Shown here: positions 26,095-62,399 of the stretch, one piece after another
How the letters are laid out: every line of letters starts with the position of its first letter
Numbering within the stretch: position 1 is the stretch's first letter
Assembly: GCF_024868665.1 (NCBI RefSeq)
Contig: NC_079913.1
Location: forward strand, 3,112,951 to 3,176,950
Reading direction: 5' to 3'
DNA: 64,000 bases
Origin: Triplophysa rosa
Lineage: Eukaryota; Chordata; Actinopteri; Cypriniformes; Nemacheilidae
Made by a program: the position numbers and the translations under genes
The notes under the pieces: generated by a model
What the model was told of the DNA's origin: nothing
Database searches by the model: none
Seen by the model: the letters and a program-made list of their open reading frames with translations, nothing else

Positions 26095-26318
26095 TTACAT
26101 ATTTTTATTCCCAGTTCCTGAATTTTCAGCAGAAGCTATACCTGCCCGGGTCAATCTGTCATCCCGTTGTTCCAACAAAACAGCCCACCATAAACCAGCG
26201 GTCTTACTATTGATATCATCGGCTTCAATGGTCACCCACCTGAAACCACCGGACCCTGTTTGCTGTCGAATAAACCGACACTTCACATTTTCTGCTGGAT
26301 TTCTGAATCTGGGTTCTT
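26095..26318 (-). other. Unrecognised open exon-like segment, minus strand
   Basis: On the minus strand a pyrimidine-rich acceptor (gtttttcag) is followed at 26318 by about 73 uninterrupted codons ending in TAA at 26095. The peptide is well mixed in composition (it contains GGFRWVTIEADDINSKTAG and LWWAVLLEQ) and does not look like simple or repeat sequence. An AATAAA lies just before the stop. A possible internal donor (TTTCAG|GTGGGT) is also present. I do not recognise the family. A second exon-like stretch at 26940-26983 (minus) has good splice signals, but its phase does not join directly. It could be the last exon of a small minus-strand gene or a chance open frame. Confidence 0.3.
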
Positions 26319-27429
26319 CTGAAAAACAAAAACACAGTTAATGTCTCATATTTTATCAGCTGCTTAAAATCATTTTTAAATGCCTTTGAATATTGGTGTA
26401 TATGAACATGTGACGTGACATAGAATATTGTACATAGAAAACGCTTTTTTTATGATTTTACAAAATCACATGGTACGTATAGCCATAAACGTGTGACAAG
26501 TTGTAAATTAATTTCCTTATCTTGTCACAGTAAACACCTGACAACAGCAGCAAGTAAATACTGTCATTTGTGGAAAAAGCATCAAACCAAATGTATCAAT
26601 GGATATAATCTTAAAGGAGAAATTCATATTTATGATGGCAAATAGAGGAACATTACAACATACTGGTAGCAAACACTGTATATCTAATATCCTATTTCAC
26701 ATCCGGTGGCATAAAATAGTGAATTTATTCAACAAACGAAATGTGTTTAAATAATGATTTATTTCAAGTGTTCTATTAAACAGCATTAGTTATCTCTGCC
26801 CTCCAACACATAAACTGTAAATCTGAATGGATGTGCTGTCATAAATGAATTTTGTTGTTGAAATTCCCAATTATCTTGAATTGGTTTATTGGCTCTTAAG
26901 TCATAAAGTGCAGTCTTATCTTAATTTGACCGAGTTCACCTGACGGTCAGGGTGCGAGCACAAGGGTGAATTCACGTTGAAACCTGAGGGAAAACAGACA
27001 TCAGATAAAATTGTGAGGAAAAGTTAAACCCTAGACCCTAGTTATCTCAGGACAACAGCCATATTTACCTGAAGCTTACCTGCTGACTTTTGTTTTACAA
27101 ACTGTATGCATTTTAATGTGATTTAACACTGTAATCTGTCACCTGACAAGAAAAAAATGATTCTTTTACATTTGCTTTCCAACTAAAATGTTACTTTGGT
27201 CTGGTTATAAGTGACCACAACAAGGTGACCATTGACCAAAAAATGTTCATTTTGTTGTCAGTTTAACAAGCTATTACTCTCTCTATTTTAAACAAAACAC
27301 TTAAAAATGTTTATACTACCTGTCATATATCACACGTATACGGAAAGAAACCATTCAACGCCTTTTTTATACATATAATGCTACCGTTCCAGCCTGTCAA
27401 TCATTTTGCGCGCCAGGGTTTTCTTGACA

Positions 27430-27510
27430 TGGGATTGGTTCACACACCCGTGCTGGGCGGGACTTTGCGGGTCACCGATAAAGTTGACAAAATGGCGGAC
27501 TTTAAAAGCG
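27430..27510. promoter_or_regulatory. CpG-rich promoter-like block with CCAAT, GC box and YY1-type motif
   Basis: Within 70 bases there is an inverted CCAAT box (ATTGG at 27434), a GC box (GGGCGG at 27455) and AAAATGGCGG at 27489, which resembles the YY1 element found just downstream of housekeeping start sites. The surroundings are AT-rich, so the block stands out. It lies about 1.3 kb upstream of the bicd1 start codon. It could serve an upstream bicd1 transcript, the orphan minus-strand exon, or both directions. No transcript can be shown from sequence alone. Confidence 0.4.
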
Positions 27511-28429
27511 TTTTATTTGCTGTATAAATATGAACAGTTTAGTCTGATTATGTCAAACATATATATATGTTTATAAGACCAATTCATTGTATCGATTTTG
27601 GGTTACTTTATTAAGACAGATAAATGTATTCGGGTAAGCTACACTGTGTTCCTTAATATGGACACGTGCTCTAAACCCTTTATAAAGTCGTGTTTATTTT
27701 CACCTTACCTTGACATTATTACCAAGTGTTCAACTTTTCACCTCTGTGTTTATCTGTCTTTACAGCCTGTAAGCAATGATTGAAGTCCTGTTATCTCTTG
27801 TCTTATCAGGTCACATGACTACAACTGAAATACCCGGTATTTAATTTACCTAAAGATCGTCGGGAATTAATCGGTTATTCCTATTGATACACAGATGTTG
27901 AAGATGTCGGGCGTGTTTTTAAAGAATACAAATGAAATGCTTTGAGATGCTGTACCAGGTGAACGTAATGTAAGTACACCACGCGAGTGTGTAAACTACA
28001 GATTTCCGCCTCAAACGGGTTTTGGGGGAATCTTGCCCTCTTGTGGTATTTTAATGCCACTGCTCTTAAAAGCTCATAGTGTTTGAATAGTTTTGTTCGA
28101 CAGGGTTTGTATTATAATGAATACTTACTGATTGCTTTAAACCAAATAAGATAATACATTTTTTTAGAAATTATTTACTTCTTTGCTTGCATGTTTGTTT
28201 GATTTTTTTCTGCTTTGATTGTATGTTTGTACTTGACCAGTGACATTTTTGTCATTTTATAACAATTATTGTACGAATTTAATATAAAAGGCGTAATACA
28301 TTTGGAAACAGAGTGAAATTGCTAATTAAACAATGACAAAGTCTAAGTTTATAAAATTAAATTACGTAATATGACGTACGGCCTATCTGCTGTTCAGCCA
28401 ACGTAGGTGATAAATATTAATTAGGTGAC

Positions 28430-28811
28430 GACACGTGACTGGGCGATCCCGGAAGTTAATTATATTCATATTTATGAGCTCGGGCACCGAGAAAGGATGC
28501 TGCAGGATGCGCTGACGTCACGCAGCAGGAGTGAGTTAGGGTGAGTTTCTCCATCCTAGAGATGGCGTCCCAACACCCATGATTAAGCAGAAAAAGAAGA
28601 GAAAGAAAAGATGCGAGGCCCTGAACTAAACCTGCTTCTTACGACGGCGATGTTTGTTTTTCATTCGGCATAAATTCGGATTTACATCGGGGTTGTTTTA
28701 GTTGTTAATATGTCTGGATCATTGACTTTCTATTGGAGGTTCGGATAAGGTGCCTTCTCTCCATCCACCCATCCATTCATCCACTCGAGAGGAAGGTGGA
28801 GGGTCCGGGCG
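28430..28811 (+). promoter_or_regulatory. bicd1: bicd1 promoter and 5' UTR region
   Basis: This is a CpG-richer block directly upstream of the bicd1 ATG. It contains a full palindromic cAMP-response element (TGACGTCA at 28513-28520) followed by a purine-rich leader. The start site is not determinable. The ATG at 28812 has G at -3 and G at +4, a good Kozak context. Confidence 0.55.
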
Positions 28812-40895
<12,084 letters not shown>

Positions 40896-43560
40896 CAGCC
40901 GGGGGGAGCAGAGAGGAGGACGCACTGGTTTGAATGTGTTTTTTTACTCAGGGATTTTAATGGAGCACAAGTGACCCGGCCGCCTTCACACGAGACTGTT
41001 GATCAGTTCTCAGGACACTGTGTTCTGTCAAAGACCCGGCAAACTCTGTGACTGCATGTGGACTTTACAGACAGCAGGATCACAGAAACTTTTAGATCAT
41101 TTCAACAGGAAGTTGACCGTTTGTGTTGCAGGTTGATAGCGTGTTTCAGGGTGAACGTGTCATTGTCACAATAGTCGTCATGTGCAGATATTTGAGACTT
41201 TTGAAGTCTTTAACACTAAAACATTTGCAACATATCAGTCAGTCCGTTGCTCATACAGAAACGATAAATGAAGGATTATTTTAAGTGATCATATTGGTTT
41301 TAATTTGCCTACAGCTGTATTCAGACTGGAATACTAGCGTACTATTTCATCTTTTTTTTAAATAATAAGTGAAACATTATGCATTGTTTGATTGTAAATT
41401 ACAAGTGGGTTTTCACATTTTTTACATCATTTTACATATAACACTACACAGTGTGCTCTGCTTGTATATTTCACATTTTTGGCAAATATTGTACGAAATG
41501 CATTGGGGTTTCATTCATACTTAATATTCTCATACTCTGCAGAAGGAGTTTGAGAGGTGTGGCAGTATTCCATTCTCAACACAGCTGTAGTTTATGTCGG
41601 CGCAGTGCCATCTAGTGGATAAACAGCGCTAACTACGTAACATGAATGTGCAAAAAATCACCATTTTATGTCTCAGTACAAGTCGGACTGATCCTGGTTC
41701 AGATGTTAAGAGATTACGTTTCAGAGATTGAACAGAGTAGATGATTCAGATGAGCAATTATGGGAATGTGGTGAATGGATGCGCTGCAAAAGTCTAGATG
41801 ACTCTCTCAGGGAATTTCATTCATTTATCATTATAGTGATCTGTAAAATCACATTTATTTACAGCACATGTCATGTGACGCAGTGATTTACAGTATATGT
41901 GTGTAACACAGTGCTCGTATGAAAGCAGAAATTCTGCTGTCTGTGTTCCTGTAAAGACTAAAGACGTCAGTTTGTCCTGTCATTTTCTTATCATTTCTAC
42001 TATTGTTTTGTTTGACTCTTCCCCTTATTTTTGTTTGCTTTATTTAGTTTTTCATTTGTTGAAATTGTTTACAAATGTCATACTCTATAACCCACAAACA
42101 AATACTCTGATGCTGTCCAACAGCCCAGGAAGGGTCATATGGAGAAAGGCGCCTGACCTTCATATCTCGCGCCTGTGTCCTTTCCTTACTACACCAAAAA
42201 CACTGATGGCCACACTAGAGCCATATCGCACACAACACACACAATAACACACATTCACACAACACGACTGAAGCCAGAAGCATTTGACGGGTATCAAAAC
42301 CCAAACCCTGTCCCATCATTTCCCTGCATGCTCTTTCTGATCAACATCACATCACTTATTCTACAGTTGCAGTGACAGATGATTTTACATTCAGATGGTG
42401 AAAATATAGCATTAGTTAAAGTTCTTTAAACTCATAACAATGCAAATCATAGTTCGTTTTTAGATTTTTCTTTTTTTTTAAATCGAGATAAAACGATGAA
42501 ATGTCACTGCAAATGTACAATGACACACTTCTGATCCTAGTTTAAATTAAACATCCTAGCGTTTACATTTAGCCAAATATGTTTCGTTAATGCTCACACA
42601 GGCCTTGGTATTGCATGAAGTCGTGTGGGGTTTAAAATGTAGTTTAATTATTTTCTTGGTTTGTTATAGAAATTGTACTTGCAAGTTTGAAAGATCGTTC
42701 CTAGATTGAATGAAACCGTCGAAGCAGATATAGTCTGATTAGATAGTCTTCGGTGTATGATTTTACATTAAAGAAGCTGGCTGTAGGACGTTGAATCTGG
42801 AACCGATGAAAAGGTGAATTGGCATTAGTTTTGGATCACACAGACGGCTGTTTATAAATCTCATTGTGTTCAGTTGAAGAAGGTTTAGGGAATCTTACCG
42901 TAGATCCCATGTGTGTTTTAACACGGGATAGAAACCTTGTGAACCTCCTCTCTGTTCTGTCTCGCACCCTCACACACACATGATCACGTGATCATGTCTT
43001 CACCTGCGTTAACACTCGCACCACCGTCACCGTCTCATTGTGACTGACATCTGGGAAACCTGTCAAATGCTTCCTGCTTCCTTTATTTCCACTTCCTCTA
43101 TGATTTCTCCTCATTCTTCATCCCGTCTCAGATGAATGTTTTCTACTGCGTGTTACTGATGCAACACAGTTTCAGACTGTTATTGAGCTATCACTGAATG
43201 TACATGTATGCTGTCATATGCATGTGTATAGAGAGTAAAACCGCTGTATATATCTGTTGTTATTTAGAAAGTAATGCGCTGTATATTCTTCATATATACT
43301 GTAAATAGCAGGTATAAATGAACTGAATTATTGAGTCCGAGTTCTTTTTAAACGCTTTAAGGATTCTAGTATTCATGATATTGTTTGTTTCCAAATACAT
43401 TTAATGCTGTTAGCAATAGCATTATCTTTTTATTCAGCTGTCTGTAACACAATGGTAAGCTACGCTGGTTTACAGTTTGCTCAGTTTTGTGATGCATCTG
43501 CATTTATTATTTGACTGATCTTCATACTCTTCTCTTTGTCAGGTAAGTCAATGCTGAATC
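40896..43560 (+). other. bicd1: Long 3' UTR-like region of bicd1 long isoform
   Basis: About 2.6 kb of non-coding, AT-moderate sequence follows the long-isoform stop. It contains two exact Pumilio-type motifs (TGTATATA at 43245 and TGTAAATA at 43300). A variant poly(A) signal ATTAAA is at 42767. For the short isoform this stretch would be intron. The true 3' end is not visible. Confidence 0.45.
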
Positions 43561-43586
43561 CGAATTCATCGCCTTTTAAATGTGGC

Positions 43587-43825
43587 TTTAAGGGATTGTT
43601 CAGCCCAAAATAAACATTTGATCATTATTTATTCACCCCCATGTGGTTTGAAACCTGTATTCTGTGGAACACAAAAGAAGATATTTTGAGAAATGTCTCC
43701 GTGGTTTTGCGTACATACTATGGATGTCGATGGAGGCCAGTGTTGTTTGATTATCAACATTCTTCAAAATATCTTCTTCTGTGTTTGAAATGATATGGGG
43801 TCAGATTGATGAACTATCCTTTTAA
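43587..43825. mobile_element. Angel-type palindromic element
   Basis: It starts TTTAAGGGATTGTTCAGCCC and ends gatgaactatccttttaa. The inner arms cacaaaagaagatattttga and ttcttcaaaatatcttcttc are present. Length 239 bp. It lies just upstream of the bicd1 alternative terminal exon. Confidence 0.75.
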
Positions 43826-44013
43826 TATAATAATGTAGTTGCAAGGAGGTTGTGGATAAAATTAGCCAAAAACACAGAGTTATTTGTTAAAATCAATAAA
43901 AACAATTATCCAGGTACACAAAATGCACTTGGTGTGTTGTGTATACGGCTGTCGTTCCACTGCTCCATACTGCCCCCTGGCTGTTGGAGGACTAATATCT
44001 CAGTCTCTTTCAG

Positions 44014-44064
44014 ATAGTCTCCAAACTCCTCCTGCCTCAGTGCCACCATCCCAACAAAAACTAA
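44014..44064 (+). CDS. bicd1: bicd1 alternative terminal exon (short isoform C-terminus)
   Basis: A good acceptor (agtctctttcag) precedes 44014. In phase 0 the exon encodes IVSKLLLPQCHHPNKN and stops at TAA 44062-44064. The matching donor is GTAAGT at 40356, inside the last long-isoform exon, also phase 0. The splice would give 864 aa. The peptide resembles the C-terminus of the shorter mammalian BICD1 isoform (IVSSLLPPYRHSAHN, recalled from family knowledge), which supports a real conserved exon. A candidate poly(A) signal AATAAA is at 44517-44522. Use of the exon is inferred from signals and similarity. Confidence 0.75.
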   Translation: MVSKLLLPQCHHPNKN

Positions 44065-44692
44065 ACACACAGGTAACCTCTTACAGAGCATGAAAGCTTA
44101 TTTATTGCTGATTTCATGTATTCACTTTTCTGCTGCATGGGTTTGACAAAATATTCAAATCAATAATATTATTACAGAAGTGCTGTTGTGTGTTAATTTT
44201 GATCTCAGTTTACGACGATTTTCAGTGCTATCGGTTTATAATCTCTCTGTCTTCCTCCAAACATCTGTACGTTGTCTGAATGCAGATGGACTATAGAGGC
44301 AATGTTTCAGGATTCAACAGCTGCAGATGGAGTCACAGTCAAGAAAAACTGCGTGATCACATGACACTCATCACAATTACATCACGGTCATGTCACGGGT
44401 GTACATATAAATCGTTGTCCAGAAGATTTTTGCCTTTTTTACACAAAGATTTGAGTGTCAATGTTTCACAGTTTTGTCAACGGAACTACGTGCAAAAGTG
44501 TGGACAATTTAAATGTAATAAACTGTTCCGAGGCCAAGACCATATAGATGTTTTAACTGATGATGGTTGTATTAAAAATGGTTTAAGTATGAGGTTTTTG
44601 TTTGACAGACCAAAAACTTAAAAGGAATATACTGGGTTCATGGTGACTATTCTGTCTCACTTTATGTAAATCAAAGATAAATCTGAACACGT

Positions 44693-44930
44693 GGGGCGGT
44701 CTCCCAGACAGGGTTTAAGACTAGTCCCAGACTATCTTAAATGTTAAATGTGTCTTGATCGAAAAAACTTACACTGACCTATCTTAAAAAAGATCATTGC
44801 CATTGTTTTGTCTCGAGATGCACACCAGTAATGTTTTTTGTAAGGTATGTTTTTTAAAACAACTTAAATATCCCACTTTAACTAAGGCCTAGTCCTGGTT
44901 TAAACTAATCCCTGTCCGGGAAACCGCCCC
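44693..44930. mobile_element. Short inverted-repeat element (MITE), GGGGCGGT ends
   Basis: The left end GGGGCGGTCTCCCAGACAGG and the inverse of the right end (ggggcggtttcccggacagg) are inverted repeats with few mismatches. Inward copies of tagtcc/actaggcct continue the match. It is 238 bp with no coding capacity, lying between bicd1 and fgd4. Confidence 0.7.
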
Positions 44931-46239
44931 TTAGAGTTTAGAATACAAACCACAAACATAAATACTGTATATCCGAATGTATATGATCCCAGAATCTTTC
45001 TTTAGAACCTGCAGGCTAAACTTACCAAAGCCTTCAAAACAAAGCTGGAAATGAGTAAAGAGTCTATAAGAGAGATGCAGTGAGCTTGATCGTGTATTCT
45101 ATTTAAGCCTTACTGTTCAAAAACCAACTTTTCATATTATATTTATTCAATGTTATTAACTACCTCTGTCCATTTAGGCTATTTCAGATGAATACACACC
45201 TTGTTTATCCGACAGGAATGTTGCATGTTTGAATTTCTTCTCAATGTTTAATCTTCTCTTTGTATTTGCACTGCATATTCGTGATCTTCCCACAGTGTTC
45301 TGCATCCCAGTCACAAGCACAAACACAGACACCCAACCAGAGCATTCCAGTGCTGTCAGGACTGTTAAAAACTCAAATGCTGCAGAGACATCACTGCAAT
45401 GTCTTAACCTCCTGCTTCAAACACGCTTGATGGAAGTTGTGGATGGATGATCTCCATGGATGACACCTGTCCTGAATTTTGCCTATAAACTGTGGACAGA
45501 TAAACATCTTCCCACTTTGTCATCGGTGAATTCCTGTAAAGTATTAACTCTTGGGTGTATCGTTTCAATTTTGCAATCTTGACTATTTGTGTATTGCTGA
45601 ACAAAAACACCACGTATGTGAATAACTGCAGTAATGTAGTTTACTATCATTCTGAGTCTTCCTAGCCAACAGCAATACAGCTTACTGCAAATATGACATT
45701 ATTCAGTGTTTAATATATATATATAAATAAAATGATATCATACAATCAAAAGTCTCTAAGAGTTCTTTAGTCATCAAAAAGGAACTTTAAAGGGTTACCT
45801 CACCTCACTATGAATGTTATTCCATCAGATATTTATAAGATGACACTTTTTTTTTGAAGAAACACCACAGTTTCAGGCCACCAAATCATTTTGAAAAGGA
45901 AAACGGGTTAAAAATAAAAAACAGAAGTTATTCTTTTCAAACAAAGGCCAAAGGATATGTAAGAATGTTTCTGGATTGTCAAACTTTAGTGGAACATAAA
46001 GACTTAATGTGATGGCCTACACTTGTGTAAACACCAGTTAGTTCAATAGTTTGTTTCAATACTAAGTTTTGATATTTTTGAGTGTCTTTAATGTGTAACA
46101 TCTTGGAAGTTTGGATACAACTTTGTTTTGATTTACAAGATTTGTCCAATTACCTGTACATTCTTAAGATCTCTCAGATGGCATGTGATGTGCTTATGTT
46201 TACAACTATTTACACTTTTGTACTCTTATATCATCTGAG
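44931..46239. other. bicd1-fgd4 intergenic stretch
   Basis: Mostly AT-rich. It contains two exon-like open segments, 45011-45085 and 45301-45435 (+), which are discussed as findings, and a short (TA)n run near 45715. No complete gene was recognised. Confidence 0.4.
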
Positions 46240-46388
46240 GACAGGGTTTGCGTCAAGGTTGGTCGCGCGCCTCTTCGCTGCGCGCTTTTGCGCAAACTGC
46301 GTCAAACAAACAGAGCGCGTGGAGGTCCACAAGTCACGCTGAGGTGTAACCGTGATTGTTTTATGTGCGGATTTCCACACGGTCTGCA
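46240..46388 (+). promoter_or_regulatory. fgd4: fgd4 promoter / 5' leader region
   Basis: A short CpG-dense stretch (many gcgc and gcgt steps at 46259-46325) in otherwise AT-rich DNA lies just upstream of the chosen ATG at 46389. This fits a promoter with a short leader for this fgd4 start. No TATA box was identified. Confidence 0.4.
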
Positions 46389-53652
<7,264 letters not shown>

Positions 53653-53965
53653 GAGCCCGTGGGTGCACGGAAAACTTTACATACGTTTGTGAATGCACAC
53701 GAATCGACACGTGTAACAAAAACACTTCATCTTTGCTGTATAATAATTTGTAAAAATCTTTTTATGATCGATTCAAACGGTTTTTGATTAAATGACCTCA
53801 GACTACTTACCAATCACAGCAAAGCTGGCCCAAACTATGTTTAATGATTCGAGTCTTGCGTTTATTGTGCTGTTTGTCTGTTTTACTATCCCTAGAATCC
53901 ATGCACTTTACTGCTTTTTGTAAACCACCACTTGACACTGAAAATAAATAAAAATTCTTGAGTAA
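53653..53965 (+). terminator. fgd4: fgd4 3' UTR and polyadenylation signals
   Basis: About 300 bases of AT-rich sequence follow the stop. Overlapping AATAAA signals lie at 53943-53952, and another AATAAA is near 54000. This is the probable 3' end of the gene. Confidence 0.6.
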
Positions 53966-54773
53966 ACCTCTGCTGTATATCTAGTTGTTTATTTGTACAC
54001 AATAAAATTATTCTTGTTCTTTGTATATCACTACAGCCATAAGAATATTCTGTCATTCAGTACTTTTGGGTTTAATCTGAACATCAACAATCTAAATCTA
54101 ACTGTTCTAATGTTTAATGTATTTTCATGATTTTACCGGAACAATATTTCTCTCTAAGCATCTACTATATTCCTTCATCCTTCCTCCAACATCCAAAGAC
54201 CATAATAAAATCTGATAAAAAAAGGTCTTTCAACGCAAACGGGCTATTCTGTAGGTAAAGGAGGTAGTTGGTGCCCCAAGAGAATTGAGCAGAGGAAGTG
54301 ACTCAATAAAAGCTTTGTACAACTTCCTTCTTGGCGTTATTGTGAACAATGATTCTTTGGAAGTCATCCTGTTCTGTGGCACAATAAGGTGACAAATTTT
54401 TTGGATAAAAGCTAAATGTTTTTAAAACCATACACTACTTATATTCAATATAACACTGTTAAAGGTGTCTCTCAAATGTAAAATTTAGGAGTTAGAAATT
54501 AATTTCTACTAATTATTATATGAATATAGATGAAACTATACTGTTAAATTAATAAAGTAAAAAAAAATCGAAAAAGTTATCATGAACTTTTCGTTTATAG
54601 TCGTCATCTCGCGCATCCCTTGATGCTGCGCCTGGTCACGTGAGCGACGTAACACGTCAACCGCTCGCCGTGGGAAATACTGAGGTAGCGATATTTTAAC
54701 AGGTTGTCTTGAGCGAATATTGTTATTTTCCTCGAATAAATTTATCACGATTCTCAAAAAGAAATATTCAAAG
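53966..54773. other. fgd4-pik3cg intergenic stretch left of the hAT element
   Basis: AT-rich non-coding sequence. I see no gene or clear repeat other than the hAT insertion that follows. Confidence 0.5.
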
Positions 54774-55837
54774 CAGTGTTGCCAGATTGGCGGGTTCCCG
54801 CCCAATTGGGCTTCTTTTGAAAGGGTTAGACCGGAGTAAAATGAATTGGTCGAGTGGACAAAATTTGGGCTGCTTATGAAATTGAAAACCCGCCCAAGCA
54901 GCTTGCCTTTTCTTTGCTTTTGATTAGTCAAGTTATTTCAAAACGTTCGAAAATAATGTGTAGTGCAGTCATAAACACATTATTCCTTAACACAGCCCTT
55001 ATTGGTTCAGTTTAACCGATCACCAAAGTTGAGATCATGTGACGGCTCGTGAGTGACGGGGTTTTGGCGCGATAAAGGACCAGATTTTGTATATTGAAGC
55101 GATCGCAATGCCAAAGTGGCCCAAATATATGTTGCACGGTTAGGGAGAGTAACTCAAATCTCACAACGTGGATAACACATGTGGTGACAGACGACTCGAA
55201 GACTTTGTAAATACAACTATAACTGAATTCACAGCAGTTGAATGATTGAATAAAAACCAAACTGAATATGGGATTCTACTAACGTTAACCCTGTTCATCA
55301 TACTCATCCTTGACAGCTGCTGGACTTGCTAAATTTTGCATTCTCTGTCAGATGTTAAAGCAACTCTCAAAGATAAGCGCATTATTGTTGCTGCTGTTCT
55401 TTTTTTTTGTTCTGTTCTATGCATCAATGAATTGCACGTTTTTGGCTGCCATGGTGTGTGAATGAAGTTCATGAACGAGTGGAAAATGCCTACTCAGCTT
55501 TCCGAATCCCATTAATTATAGTGGGCAACCAAAGTCATTGGTTAATTTCTTGATTGTCGCTTTGAAGTGGTTTCTGGACATATTAGTCATATTTTCTAAC
55601 TCTCTTTAATGCTATGTTTGATCCGTTTGACTTGTTTTTCTAAGTTTAATTATATTTTGTCATCTTGTCATAGTTCGTTTTAAGGAGATACAATGGTCAT
55701 TATCATCGTTGATTGACATTGCAATACATTTCTATCACATTATTTTGGCAGTTAAAATTTGGGCTGGTTTTAGTTGGAGTGGGCGGGTTTTATTGAGCCT
55801 TTGGGCTGGAAATTGTCCACCCAATCTGGCAACACTG
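54774..55837. mobile_element. Non-autonomous hAT-type element, 1064 bp
   Basis: Terminal inverted repeats CAGTGTTGCCAGATTGG (left) and CCAATCTGGCAACACTG (right) are exact over 17 bases. The element is flanked by a perfect 8-bp duplication ATTCAAAG at 54766-54773 and 55838-55845, the hAT hallmark. Subterminal GGGCGGG and GCCCAA motifs recur at both ends. No transposase reading frame is present (longest open frame about 80 codons), so it depends on a transposase in trans. It sits between the 3' ends of fgd4 and pik3cg. Confidence 0.9.
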
Positions 55838-55845
55838 ATTCAAAG

Positions 55846-56407
55846 CTTTTTACACTGTTCGAAGAGATTCGGTAGTTAAATTAACACAAAATTCTCGTGC
55901 ACGGTTTATTATCAAATCATTTTTATTTAAAATTATTAAATATAACATTAAAAAATCTCATTGACATGTATGGGTACGACGAAAGCTGTATGCTAACGTT
56001 ACACTTGTTAGATATATTTTCTTTCTTTTTGTAGGTTTTTGCATTTTCCAGATGGACATAAGTGGTCATAGATAACATTGAAATCTTTGCACTTGCCAAT
56101 AAAATCTACCGTTTCATGTCAAATCTTAAAATAAAAAAAATGCACCTTTGGACTGCAAATCTGATTTAAATAAGAGATGTTGACTGACAATATATACCAT
56201 TCCTTTTCCAGTGATTAGACTTCTATTTACAACACAAAACATCTCAAAACAGACCCATGATTGTATCAAGACTGCACTGAAAAACACAACGCATAAGAAA
56301 ACAATACCAAGTACATCAATAAACAACTGAAAAGGAATTATTCATATAAAATGCAACTAAACACTTCATTTGATGAAGTATCTTCTGTCGCAGGTTTGAT
56401 GACGAGC
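55846..56407 (-). other. pik3cg: pik3cg 3' UTR region
   Basis: On the minus strand this follows the pik3cg stop. AATAAA signals on the minus strand appear as TTTATT at 55905-55910 and about 55923. The 3' UTR would end almost at the edge of the hAT element at 55837. Confidence 0.4.
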
Positions 56408-61500
<5,093 letters not shown>

Positions 61501-62173
61501 TCACAGCCAACAACATAATAAATGAATCCATCAACAAATAATTTGAAAAATGGCTCTTGATGATATACAATTCATTGATGACAACTAAAAACTGCTTCCT
61601 CAAAAATGATAATTTCATAGGACCCATCAACCATTGCCTGCTCCTATGCAATTACAGCTGAACAGATCAAACAAAAATACAGAAACAGAAAAAAATACGT
61701 CCCAGAAAAAGATGGACAAATCAAGTATTGCATACCACTGAAAAATCTTTCCACATATTTTCTTTCGACTGTTGCAGTTACATCATCTAACAACATCTAA
61801 TGCAAGTTAACGTGCACTTTATGCAAAGGAAGTCAAAAGCAGGAAGCACAAATGTGTTCAGCTTCAGACAAACGCAAATGTACAAAAAACACGTAAAAAG
61901 TATCTAAACAGCGTAAACCGAAACAACGTAACCAACCGTTTGTTTCCGACACAACATCAAACAATTTACAAAAACATGTTGCATGTTTAAGAAACACACT
62001 GCAAACACGGAAGTTTGTAAATAAAGTAATTCATTCCGTTCATTCCGTACAGCCAAGTGAATTAAAATACAGTGTTTTTGTCAGATTAATGGGACGCTTT
62101 CCATAAAACAATAAAGACCGTATGAATTTACGGTTTACAACAGGAATGATGTTTAAAGCTCATAAAGTCTTAC

Positions 62174-62330
62174 CGTTTAGCAGGCAACACAGAGCCAATG
62201 ACCCTGAAAGCGCTCCAGTAAATACTCATTCATGGATGCAGTGAAACTTAAAGACAGATATGAAAATAATGGCTAACAGCTGCAGTTAAGATCTCAAATA
62301 CACAGCGGTGAGCTGAGAACCGCTTCCCTC
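62174..62330 (-). other. pik3cg: pik3cg non-coding first exon and promoter side
   Basis: A minus-strand donor (AACG|GTAAGAC) at 62174/62173 pairs with the acceptor at 61425, giving a 5' UTR intron of about 750 bases. An inverted CCAAT motif (cctATTGGc) near 62378 lies at the expected upstream distance. The exact start site is not visible. Confidence 0.5.
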
Positions 62331-62399
62331 CTCTCATCATATGATCTCACTCATGATGGCTTGAATTGCTGCTCCTATTGGCTTGACACGAGACTCAGG

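Noticed and set aside
55012..55260. 82-codon frame inside the 54.8 kb element, possible transposase
   Set aside because: Too short and without hAT transposase motifs; the element is non-autonomous.
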